Below, in pieces: positions 33,063-40,516 of a stretch of 64,000 nt of DNA; positions within the stretch are counted from its first letter, which is position 1; each line of letters begins with the position of its first letter. The DNA is taken from NCBI RefSeq assembly GCF_004216905.1, contig NZ_SGXJ01000004.1, positions 1 to 64,000 on the forward strand. Direction: 5' to 3'. Made by a program: the position numbers and the translations under genes. The DNA comes from Kribbella sp. VKM Ac-2569. Lineage in GTDB: Bacteria; Actinomycetota; Actinomycetes; Propionibacteriales; Kribbellaceae. The notes under the pieces were generated by a model. It did no database searches. It was not told the DNA's origin and saw only the letters and a program-made list of their open reading frames with translations.

Positions 33063-34795
33063 TTCGGCAGCACCCAGATCGGGTTGGTGTAGAACCACAG
33101 GTCGACCCACGGATCCGCGTCGCCGACCACGTCTAGCTTGGGACCGGCCGGGTCCACCGCCGCACCCAGGTACCCGGGCTGGCTCCGGTTCCCGTCGGTG
33201 CCGCGGACTCGCACGTACTGCGCTTCCTCGGCGCGACCGAGCGGATACACGAGCTCGAACGTGCCGCGCTTGCCCGCGGTGTCCCACTGCTTGACGACCT
33301 TGGTGTTCGGCGCGGTCATCGTGTCCTTGTCGCCGACCGGTCCGGTGACCGAGCCCCGGATCACGTCGACCCGGTTGAGCGCCGGCACGAAGTTCGCCCA
33401 GTTCGGCAGGGTCTGCGTGGTGATCCGTACGACGAGTTCGATCGCGCGACCCTTCTGCACGATCAGCGCGCCGCCGAGCGGTTCGCCGTACCGCTTGCCG
33501 ACCTCGCGGACCTCGACCTCGACGCCCTTCACGAGCGCACCGTGGTCGACCCAGACGCGGCCGTGGCGCAGGCCCTCCATCACCGCGAGGTAGTCGCGGC
33601 GGTCGGCGCCGACATGGGTGCGGCTGTAGTAGCCCGGCCAGAAGTCGCTCGCGGTGGAGTTGACGGTGGTGCCGTAGACCGGGTCCATGTACCGGCCGTC
33701 GCGGTCGAACTGCTCCTGGCTGGAGCCGTCGGGGCGGCGGGACGTCTCGTTCCAGTTCACGTGCGAGTCGGAGTTCGCGGTGATCCACCACGGCTTGCCC
33801 TCGGCGAGCAGGCTGTCCCACAGGCCGCCGACGGTCGCGGTCATCCAGTCGAAGCCGCCCCAGGTGCGGTAGCTCTCGGCCGGGTAGCCGGGGAACGAGT
33901 TCGGGTTCGGGGCGTTGCCGTAGATACCGCGGGCGTTGCCGGCGCCGATGCCCTTCGGGAGGCCGCCGGCCTGGTGACCGGGCGCGCCCTCGAAGCCGAT
34001 CGCGATCCGCGGGTCGGCGTCGCGCCAGTTGCGGATCTCGTGCGGGCTGTCGATGCCGTTGCGGGCCGGGTGGTTGGCGAGGAACAGCGCGTCCGCGACC
34101 CGGCGTTTGTCGACCTGCTGACCGAGCCATTGGATGCCGGACACCGCGAGCGCCTCGTTGGCCGGCGAGTTCGCACCCGCGTTGTTCACGCTGCCGTCGT
34201 ACCCGTTCTCGAACTGCTTCAGTACGTCGACCTCGCGGCTGCCCGGCGCCACGAACACCGTGCCGTGCTCGGCTGCCGGGATGTTCCACTCCAGGCCCTG
34301 GAAGATCAGCGTGTCGCGCAGTTCAGCACGGGCCGCCTTGATCTGCGGGTTGACCAAGTCGACACCGATCCGCGCATGGGTCGCACCACCGTGGTCCGTG
34401 ATGACAAGCCAGTCCAGCCCGTACGCCGTGGCGTGGCGAGCCTGATCGATGACGCGGTACAGGCCGTCAGAGCTCAACTGCGTGTGGATGTGGTGGTCGC
34501 CGGCAAGCCACACGTTCGGCCGATTGCCGTGCTGGAAGATCCACCCGTCCTTGGGCGCCGTCGCCGCCGCGAACTGAGCACCCGTCACGGCGAGCGCCGC
34601 CGTACCCCCGAGAATCCCGGCCGACCGCAACAACCCCCGCCGCGAAACCTCCGCCGGCGACAGATCACTGTCCGGCACCGACTCGTCCAACGCAGCTAGC
34701 GTCCCCTGATCCAACTCGACATTCGGCTGATGATGATCATGGCTGTGGTCGTGGCCGTGCCCCTGCGAATGCGGGTGATCGTGCGAGTGCCCCAT
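33059..34795 (-). CDS. Tat-exported PHP-domain phosphoesterase with His-rich leader
   Basis: Predicted metallo-phosphoesterase of 578 residues. The first 22 residues hold ten His in an H-x-H-x pattern; a twin-arginine signal follows (S-R-R-G-L-L at 51-56, then a hydrophobic stretch to about 75), giving an n-region of about 50 residues, far longer than usual. The PHP domain begins with H102-I-H104 and D134-H135. The last 200 residues are beta-rich. The ATG at 34795 has GAGAGGA upstream. Being exported folded, it could load metal in the cytoplasm with the help of the His stretch; this is inference. Coupled to the 190-residue gene after it. Confidence 0.85.
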   Translation of the reverse strand: MGHSHDHPHSQGHGHDHSHDHHQPNVELDQGTLAALDESVPDSDLSPAEVSRRGLLRSAGILGGTAALAVTGAQFAAATAPKDGWIFQHGNRPNVWLAGDHHIHTQLSSDGLYRVIDQARHATAYGLDWLVITDHGGATHARIGVDLVNPQIKAARAELRDTLIFQGLEWNIPAAEHGTVFVAPGSREVDVLKQFENGYDGSVNNAGANSPANEALAVSGIQWLGQQVDKRRVADALFLANHPARNGIDSPHEIRNWRDADPRIAIGFEGAPGHQAGGLPKGIGAGNARGIYGNAPNPNSFPGYPAESYRTWGGFDWMTATVGGLWDSLLAEGKPWWITANSDSHVNWNETSRRPDGSSQEQFDRDGRYMDPVYGTTVNSTASDFWPGYYSRTHVGADRRDYLAVMEGLRHGRVWVDHGALVKGVEVEVREVGKRYGEPLGGALIVQKGRAIELVVRITTQTLPNWANFVPALNRVDVIRGSVTGPVGDKDTMTAPNTKVVKQWDTAGKRGTFELVYPLGRAEEAQYVRVRGTDGNRSQPGYLGAAVDPAGPKLDVVGDADPWVDLWFYTNPIWVLPK

Positions 34796-34936
34796 CGACA
34801 GTCCTCTCCCAGGCGGATTCGGCGCGATCATCACCCGTCTGCATGACCACCAGATGTTCCCCCGATGAACACCGTTCCGGCTCCGAGCTGTAGACAACGG
34901 AGAGTGACGAGGCTTCAATGGCCTGCGGGGGGAATC

Positions 34937-35250
34937 ATGAATGGAGAACCGTATACACGCACGCATTGTCACCGGCGGAACGAGCGCGGCAACACGACGC
35001 TGGCAGCCCTTGGAGGGGTGGCGGTCGGCGTCATCCTGGTGCTGCTGACCTGGCTCGTGGTGCTGATGACGTGTTCTGGTCGGCGGGGTTGTACTGCCGG
35101 GACCTCGCCGCGCGAGGTGCCTCGTACGCGGAGGCCGTCAGATATTGGTGGTACTACGGCATGCCGGACCGGATGGATGCGGACAAGAACGGGATACCGT
35201 GTGAAACCGTGTACTCGTCTGCAGCAGTCAACGCGTTCTGGTATCCGTGA
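34937..35250 (+). pseudogene. excalibur-type secreted protein gene with a frameshift
   Basis: From the ATG at 34937 (GGGGGG upstream) the first frame codes a short basic head and a membrane anchor (L-G-G-V-A-V-G-V-I-L-V-L-L-T-W-L-V-V). Near 35060-35072 the recognisable coding moves to another frame, F-W-S-A-G-L-Y-C-R-D-L-A, ending in the calcium-type motif D-A-D-K-N-G-I-P-C-E. The 314-nt span is one base short of a whole number of codons, so a 1-nt deletion would explain it. The next gene starts inside its stop (GTGA). Confidence 0.65.
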
Positions 35251-36047
35251 CGCGGCGCCTCTGGGCAGTCTTTCTCGCAGCGCTGGTAGTCGTCGCCGGC
35301 GGTGGGTTGTTCGCGCTGTCAGCGGCCGGCGTCTTCAGCCGCACCCAACCCACCGCCGCCCCGACACCAACACCATCATCAACACCACAGCCGTCCACCA
35401 CACCGGCAACAACGAGCACCACCACGCCGCCGGCCACACAGGCGCACCCAAGCACTCCGCCGCGCCCGAGCACCCCTGCGCCCACGACACGGCCTTCTAA
35501 CCCAGAGCCTTCGCGTCGAGCCCCGCGGTACGTATTTCCCGTGGGTGGTTGCCGAGCAGACGCTTCACAAAGCCACCACGACTATCCGGCGTCGGACATC
35601 TTTGCGCACGTCGGGTGTCTGTTCGTTGCGCCGGTTGACGGGCGGGTCGACGAGGTGACGCGGGTTGACTCGTGGGATCCGAAGACCAATCGAGGTGCTG
35701 ACCGCGGTGGGCTGTCGGTTTCGGTGGTGGGGGCGGATGGGGTTCGGTACTACGGCTCCCACCTCTCGGCGATCCAACCCGGGATCGCACCAGGTGTGCA
35801 GGTGCGGGTTGGGCAATCTCTGGGCCGGACAGGGAAGACGGGGAGCGCCCAAGGGACACCGCCACACCTGCACTTCGGAATCAGTTGGCCGACGGGACCC
35901 AACATGTGGTGGGTCCGGCGCGGAGCGGTCGCACCGCAGCGGTTCCTGAACAGCTGGCATGACGGCGGTCAACTGTCCCCCGTGGCGTTGGTCGCAGCGA
36001 GCCACCGGGCGTACGGCGTGGATCGCGGCTGCCGCTCGTACTGCTGA
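35247..36047 (+). CDS. secreted M23-family peptidase-like protein
   Basis: Exported protein of 266 residues: a signal or anchor segment (about 5-28), a 65-residue Pro/Thr linker, then an M23 (LytM-like) domain with H-D-Y-P-A-S-D for the first zinc ligands and H-L-H-F-G at the end of the domain. It may cut peptidoglycan cross-links or bind them. Two Cys pairs (G-G-C-R, G-C-L-F, and C-R-S-Y-C at the end) suggest disulfides, fitting an extracellular site. Starts with GTG at 35247 overlapping the preceding stop. Confidence 0.87.
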   Translation: MTRRLWAVFLAALVVVAGGGLFALSAAGVFSRTQPTAAPTPTPSSTPQPSTTPATTSTTTPPATQAHPSTPPRPSTPAPTTRPSNPEPSRRAPRYVFPVGGCRADASQSHHDYPASDIFAHVGCLFVAPVDGRVDEVTRVDSWDPKTNRGADRGGLSVSVVGADGVRYYGSHLSAIQPGIAPGVQVRVGQSLGRTGKTGSAQGTPPHLHFGISWPTGPNMWWVRRGAVAPQRFLNSWHDGGQLSPVALVAASHRAYGVDRGCRSYC

Positions 36048-36050
36048 CCC

Positions 36051-36500
36051 TCAGCGAGCGCGGCCCTCGCGGAGGGCGGCGATCGACTTCTCGATGCGGC
36101 GGGTGCGGGTGGCCTCGGTTTTGGCGGAGGTCACCTGGAGGGTGTGCCACTGGCGGTTGCTGTAGCTGAGGGTGTCCCAGAACGCTTTGGCCTCCGGGTC
36201 CGCGGCGAGGGCGATTGCCAGCGGTTCGGGGATCTCGAGTTCGCGCGGAGCGGTGTCGAGTTCGACGTCGACCTCGAGTACGTCGCCGGGCGTGACGCCG
36301 GCCTCGGTACGGCGGTCCGCGCTGAATCCGAGCAGGTACCGTCCGCCCATCCGCGCGATCGACGTACGGAAGTTGTACCCGTTGACGGTGACGCTCACCT
36401 TCGGCCGGCCGCCGCCACCGAGCGACTCCACGACCGTGTCGGGCACCTCGAAGCCGGCGGTGTTCTTGCCGGTGGACAGCAGTTCAGCGGTGAACTTCAT
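36051..36500 (-). CDS. DUF1905/YdeI-type protein
   Basis: A 149-residue protein made of a DUF1905 barrel (F-T-A-E-L-L ... G-G-G-G-R-P-K-V-S-V-T-V-N-G) and a C-terminal YdeI/OmpD-associated helical segment with F-W-D-T-L-S-Y-S-N-R-Q-W-H and T-R-R-I-E-K. Function is not established. A second YdeI-type gene lies at 51471. Convergent with the M23 gene, 3 bp away. Confidence 0.82.
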   Translation of the reverse strand: MKFTAELLSTGKNTAGFEVPDTVVESLGGGGRPKVSVTVNGYNFRTSIARMGGRYLLGFSADRRTEAGVTPGDVLEVDVELDTAPRELEIPEPLAIALAADPEAKAFWDTLSYSNRQWHTLQVTSAKTEATRTRRIEKSIAALREGRAR

Positions 36501-36589
36501 CTGTTCATCATCCGAGCCGAGCAGGTCATGTCGAGAGTCGGCCTGCTGTTCCGACGTACCGGGGTCAGTGTCAGGTGGAAGGAGAGATC

Positions 36590-36946
36590 GTGATTCTCAA
36601 CAGCATGTTGCTCGGTAGTGCGGACGCGGAGCGGTTGAAGGCGTGGTACCGGGACGGGTTCCGGGCGGAGGTCGACGGGTACGGCAACCTGGACCTCGGC
36701 GGGTTCGGTCTGGTGATCGAGCAGCGCGACGACGTGGCGGCCAAGAACTCCGAACCGGGGCGGCACATCGTGAACTTCGCCGTCGACGACATCGAGGCGG
36801 CGGCCGCGCACCTGCGGACGCTCGACGTCGACTGGCTGGTGCACCCGGAGGACCGCGGGATCGGATGGTTCGCGACGCTGATCGACCCGGACGGTAATTA
36901 CGTGCAGCTCATCCAGATGAAACCGGAGTACTACGCACAGAAGTGA
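36590..36946 (+). CDS. VOC-family (glyoxalase-like) protein
   Basis: A 118-residue single-module VOC protein: L-N-S-M-L-L-G-S at the first strand, H-I-V-N-F-A-V-D-D at the second metal-ligand region and the last strand D-P-D-G-N-Y-V-Q-L-I-Q. Such proteins isomerise, cleave or simply bind small molecules. The GTG start at 36590 has GGAAGGAGAG upstream, identical to the element before the ABC exporter at 53105. A terminator follows. Confidence 0.85.
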   Translation: MILNSMLLGSADAERLKAWYRDGFRAEVDGYGNLDLGGFGLVIEQRDDVAAKNSEPGRHIVNFAVDDIEAAAAHLRTLDVDWLVHPEDRGIGWFATLIDPDGNYVQLIQMKPEYYAQK

Positions 36947-36950
36947 GAAA

Positions 36951-36985
36951 CGTTCGCACCGGAGCTGGGGGATCCGGTGCGAACG
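36951..36985 (+). terminator. intrinsic terminator of the VOC gene
   Basis: CGTTCGCACCGGA and TCCGGTGCGAACG form a perfect 13-bp stem with a 9-nt loop 4 bp after the stop, followed by the T-rich AGGTTTGTTTT. The best textbook terminator in the window. Confidence 0.9.
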
Positions 36986-37024
36986 AGGTTTGTTTTCGTC
37001 AGGCGCATTGACAGGGGAGAAAAT

Positions 37025-37066
37025 GGCGGCAAGCGAGGGGCAGAACGCCCACACTCGCTTGCCGCC
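37025..37066. terminator. strong hairpin with nested stem
   Basis: GGCGGCAAGCGAG (37025-37037) pairs with CTCGCTTGCCGCC (37054-37066), a perfect 13-bp stem, and GGGC-agaac-GCCC sits inside. It lies downstream of the minus-strand 76-residue gene and after the VOC terminator. Two weaker stems (GGTCGAG/CTCGACC at 37106-37128, CGTTCCG/CGGAACG at 37136-37170) fill the rest of the gap, which has no gene. Confidence 0.55.
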
Positions 37067-37192
37067 GCGTGCCCTTGGAAGAGCACTGCACCGGTTCCTT
37101 TGATTGGTCGAGGTGAGGCGACTCGACCTTGGCCACGTTCCGCGTGGGTTGTCTGGTGAGGTACGGAACGCGAAAGGGACCGGAGGTTTTTC

Positions 37193-37423
37193 TCAGCGGG
37201 GCGCTACGTCCCACATGCGCTCGCCGGGCAGGGGGTCGGGGAGCTTGTCGACGTTGGGCATCGGGTCGTTCGTGACCCGAAGACCGGCGAATCGACGGCT
37301 CATGGCGTCTGCGTACCGCTCGGCCAACGCCGGCTCGGCGTTGTAGTCGGCGATCACGTGCTCACCGAACCAGACACGCACGCGACGACGCGAAATGGTC
37401 TGGGTGGCGGTGGCGGTTGTCAC
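37193..37423 (-). CDS. small basic protein of unknown function
   Basis: A 76-residue protein with no domain that I recognise. A Thr-rich head is followed by R-R-R-V-R-V-W-F-G-E-H-V-I-A-D-Y and a proline-rich end. The GTG at 37423 has a perfect AGGAGG 4 nt upstream, which makes it a real gene despite its size. Confidence 0.65.
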   Translation of the reverse strand: MTTATATQTISRRRVRVWFGEHVIADYNAEPALAERYADAMSRRFAGLRVTNDPMPNVDKLPDPLPGERMWDVAPR

Positions 37424-37626
37424 TGGTCCTCCTGGCTGATACTTCGAGGGTGGACGGCCTGGAAAACGCGGGCGAGCGCGGTGCCGGTGCGCCGTGTTGT
37501 GTTCACCGTCACGTCACTTCCAACGGAGGACGGAGAGCCGAGGTCACGCCCGGATTCGGATTTTCTGGCCGCCCGCCAAACTTCTTCGGACCCGCCAGGA
37601 TCCAATTCTTTCGCCAATCTGTTCGA

Positions 37627-38382
37627 TTACTCGAACGGGCCGCGCACGGAGACGCCGCCGTCCAGCACGAGCTGCTGTCCGGTGATGTACGACGCCGCGT
37701 CGGAGGCCAGGTAGACCACCGCCCGGGCCACCTCCTCGGAACGACCGAACCGGCCGGCCGGGATCTCCTCGACGACCTCGGCGGCGACATTCGCATTGGC
37801 GACGGCGGTCGCGATCGCGCCGGCCGCGGCGACGTTCATCCGGATCCCGTCCCGCGCGTACTCGGCGGCGACCGTGCGGGCCAGGCTGAGCAGGCCCGCC
37901 TTCATCACGCCGTACGCCGCCTGTTCGGGCGCGGCCATGAACCCGGTGACGGATCCGACGCTGACGATCGCGCCGCCGGTGCCCTGGTCGAGGAAGACGC
38001 GGAGCGCGGCCCGGACCGCGCGGGCGACGTATCGGAGGTTGACCTCGTAGATCGTGTCCCAGTCCTCGTCGGCCATCTCGTGCAACTTGACCGCGGGCAC
38101 GAACGCGACCTGCCCGCCGACCACGGTGACGAGTACGTCGAGTCCGCCGAGCTTCTCGACCGCGCCCGCGATCATCGCCTCGATATCGGTCAACGAGCGG
38201 ACGTCACCGGAGATCGGGTACGCCGTACCGCCGGCTGCTCGCACCGCGTCAGCGGCTTCCCCAGCACGCTGCGGATCGAGGTCCGCGACCATCACCGCAG
38301 CCCCTTCGTTGCCGAAGGCTTCAGTCGTCGCCCGACCGATCCCGCCTCCGCCGCCACCGATCACCAGTACTCGTTTCTGCAT
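37627..38382 (-). CDS. short-chain dehydrogenase/reductase
   Basis: Classical SDR of 251 residues: G-G-G-G-G-G-I-G cofactor loop (about 8-15), D-L-D at the end of strand 2, catalytic Ser in S-V-G-S-V-T-G and Y-G-V-M-K for the Tyr/Lys pair, and a C-terminal T-G-Q-Q-L-V-L-D-G-G. Typical of FabG-like reductases with unknown substrate. The ATG at 38382 is used. The 200 bp between this gene's end and the 76-residue gene hold only a weak TTG reading (see rejected items). Confidence 0.9.
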   Translation of the reverse strand: MQKRVLVIGGGGGGIGRATTEAFGNEGAAVMVADLDPQRAGEAADAVRAAGGTAYPISGDVRSLTDIEAMIAGAVEKLGGLDVLVTVVGGQVAFVPAVKLHEMADEDWDTIYEVNLRYVARAVRAALRVFLDQGTGGAIVSVGSVTGFMAAPEQAAYGVMKAGLLSLARTVAAEYARDGIRMNVAAAGAIATAVANANVAAEVVEEIPAGRFGRSEEVARAVVYLASDAASYITGQQLVLDGGVSVRGPFE

Positions 38383-38477
38383 GGCGGGAGCGTAGATCAG
38401 TGATGTCGTGAGATTCACAGGGATTCCTCAGGTAAGACACGCCGAAGCTGTCGGAACGGCTCCGTACGCTGGGAGAC

Positions 38478-39113
38478 GTGACCATCGAAGACGCTGGTAT
38501 CAGGCCGCTCACCAACGGATCCACGGAAAGGGGATCCGAGGACAAGCCGGTCGTGGCGAATGCCCTCGTGGTGCCCGAGCGGGTCATCGGCGGCGTCGTA
38601 CCGTCACCCGTGCGGCCTGGTCCGACGGGGATCGCGGCTGTCCAGACCGAGCACCTGATCAGTGACGTCGGCGACGCGCTCCGGCTGCTCGACGCGGTGG
38701 AACGCGTGCGTGGTCACGCGCACCCGTTGATCCTGGGTCTGCAGGAAGCGATCGGTATCAAGATGCCGGCCGCACTGGTGCTGAGCGCGATCGCGAGCGG
38801 CCGCACGTCGGCGGACGAGGTCGCGAAGCAGGTCGGCATCACGGCCGGCGAGGCGGAGCTGGCGATCGCCGACCTGGAAGCGCTCGGGATGGTCCGGACC
38901 ACGCCTGGCCTGACCGTCACGTCGATGGGTCAGGCCCGCCTCTCCCAGCTCGACGGCCTCACCGTCCGGGTTCTCGACGTCATCACCGGCATCCTCGGCC
39001 CGACCGACGCGGCCCACCTGGTCCGCCTCCTGCACACGGTCGCCGACGGCCTCGAGTCCGCCTCGGTAGCCGCCGCCGTGAACCCCACCCTCCCCCAGGT
39101 CATCCACAACTGA
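38478..39113 (+). CDS. winged-helix MarR-like protein
   Basis: A 211-residue protein. After a disordered 60-residue head, a winged-helix region is visible at about 110-155 (A-D-E-V-A-K-Q-V-G-I-T-A-G-E-A-E-L-A-I-A-D-L-E, then L-G-M-V-R-T-T). It resembles MarR or ArsR regulators without a clear class. A TACGCT box ends 7 nt before the GTG and no ribosome site is seen, so the mRNA may be leaderless. Target genes unknown. Confidence 0.65.
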   Translation: MTIEDAGIRPLTNGSTERGSEDKPVVANALVVPERVIGGVVPSPVRPGPTGIAAVQTEHLISDVGDALRLLDAVERVRGHAHPLILGLQEAIGIKMPAALVLSAIASGRTSADEVAKQVGITAGEAELAIADLEALGMVRTTPGLTVTSMGQARLSQLDGLTVRVLDVITGILGPTDAAHLVRLLHTVADGLESASVAAAVNPTLPQVIHN

Positions 39114-39182
39114 CCCGAGGTGTGTCGAGAACGGGTTGACGGTCTCGACGTAGCTGGTGTCGAGTGAATTGGGAGGCATCAG

Positions 39183-39548
39183 ATGTTGAAGGACAGCAAG
39201 GCGTTCAGTGGGTTCTCGGTCGATGATCTGCCGCGGGCGAAGGAGTTCTACGGCGAGACGCTGGGGATCGACGTCGGCGAAGAGAACGGGTTGTTGCACC
39301 TGCGGACGGGTGGTGGGAACACGGTTCTCGTCTATCCGAAGGACAATCACGTGCCGGCGGAGTACACCGTGCTCAACTTCCCGGTCGACGATGTCGAGGC
39401 GACGGTCCGGGAGCTGACCGCGCGGGGCATCGTGTTCGAGAGGTACGTCGACGAACAGGACGAGCTCGGGATCAACCGCGGTCCGGGTCCGTTGATTGCC
39501 TGGTTCAAGGATCCGGCAGGGAACGTGCTGTCGATCATTCAGGCGTGA
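39183..39548 (+). CDS. VOC-family protein
   Basis: A 121-residue single-module VOC protein. Marks are A-F-S-G-F-S-V-D-D-L-P-R-A-K-E-F-Y (first ligand region), V-L-N-F-P-V-D-D-V-E and D-P-A-G-N-V-L-S-I at the last strand. GGGAGG lies 7 nt before the ATG. Overlaps the convergent DUF3152 gene by 10 bp. Confidence 0.87.
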   Translation: MLKDSKAFSGFSVDDLPRAKEFYGETLGIDVGEENGLLHLRTGGGNTVLVYPKDNHVPAEYTVLNFPVDDVEATVRELTARGIVFERYVDEQDELGINRGPGPLIAWFKDPAGNVLSIIQA

Positions 39549-40342
39549 GGAATGGGGTCGTCGTACTGACCTAGAAGGCCCTTGTAGCGGGCGCCGTTCA
39601 GGTAAGGCCAGGCGTACGCGGTGCAGCCGTGCAGGCCGAGGGTCTGCTGTTGCATGACCGGCGCCGGTTGGCCGGGTCCCGGGCACAGCTCGTGGCCGCG
39701 GCCGAGCCGGTGGCCGGTCTCGTGATTGACCATGTACTGCCGGTACGTCGTCAGCGGCGCGGCGTAATTCGGTACACCGTGCGCCCACCGCGCCACGTTC
39801 AGCACGACCCGGTTCCCGATCCGGCAACTCGTGTACCGGTCCGGCGCCGCGCCGCAGAGCAGGTCCCGCGTCTCGGGCGTGACCAGCATCAACGTGAAGT
39901 CGGGGACCGTCCCCGGCCCGACCTGCTGGAACCGCCACAGCCCGTGCGACGCCCACCCCTGAGCCTCGCCGTACGTCGCCCGCACGAACCGCGCGAACCC
40001 GCCGCGGTCGATGCCGGTGATCCCGCCCTCGATCGCGATCTGGAACCGCATCAGCTTCCCCGCCCGCCCGATCACCGCGGGATCCCCGGGCAGTACGGCG
40101 TACGACCGCGTCCCGGCCACCGGGTACGAGATCGCCTCCGGAGGCCGCTGCGAAACCACAGACCGTGCCGGCGGCTGCACAGGCTGCGCCGACTGTGCGG
40201 CCTGGGCAGGCTGGTCTGACTGGACCGAGGCCGGTACGACGCCGCGCCCCGGGTACCCGTGCCGGCCGAACGGGCTGGCAGGCAACAGCACCCCGCCCGC
40301 GACCACGACGGCGATCGCGACCACAACAGTCCAGCGGCGCAT
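39539..40342 (-). CDS. secreted DUF3152 metzincin-like protein
   Basis: Exported protein of 267 residues: a signal anchor (about 3-22), a Gln/Pro/Ala-rich linker, then a DUF3152 domain with the extended zinc motif H-E-T-G-H-R-L-G-R-G-H near residue 210, the form found in metzincin proteases. The C-terminal Y-A-W-P-Y-L-N and paired Cys fit the family. A peptidase role is likely but not proven for DUF3152. Divergent from the arginine deiminase gene, 174 bp apart. Confidence 0.83.
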   Translation of the reverse strand: MRRWTVVVAIAVVVAGGVLLPASPFGRHGYPGRGVVPASVQSDQPAQAAQSAQPVQPPARSVVSQRPPEAISYPVAGTRSYAVLPGDPAVIGRAGKLMRFQIAIEGGITGIDRGGFARFVRATYGEAQGWASHGLWRFQQVGPGTVPDFTLMLVTPETRDLLCGAAPDRYTSCRIGNRVVLNVARWAHGVPNYAAPLTTYRQYMVNHETGHRLGRGHELCPGPGQPAPVMQQQTLGLHGCTAYAWPYLNGARYKGLLGQYDDPIPHA

Positions 40343-40516
40343 CCGGCGAGCTCCTCACAGCACACCCGGGCGGGCGTGTTCTCATTCCTTCTTGCCACTG
40401 TGCCCCGAAACCCTTCTCCGTCCACGGGTGGAGACCGGATTTCCACCTGCCGATTTCTGATCCGTCCGCGTAGTTTCGATCGAAGAAGCACACTTGTATC
40501 AAATAAGGAGCCTTCG

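Noticed and set aside
37420..37617. 65-residue minus-strand frame overlapping the 76-residue gene by GTGA
   Set aside because: The overlap is tempting, but the only start is TTG without a ribosome site, and the sequence has no recognisable feature. The 200-bp gap is treated as leader.
38604..40502. 632-residue minus-strand reading frame
   Set aside because: Shadow of the winged-helix, VOC and DUF3152 genes; no domain visible.
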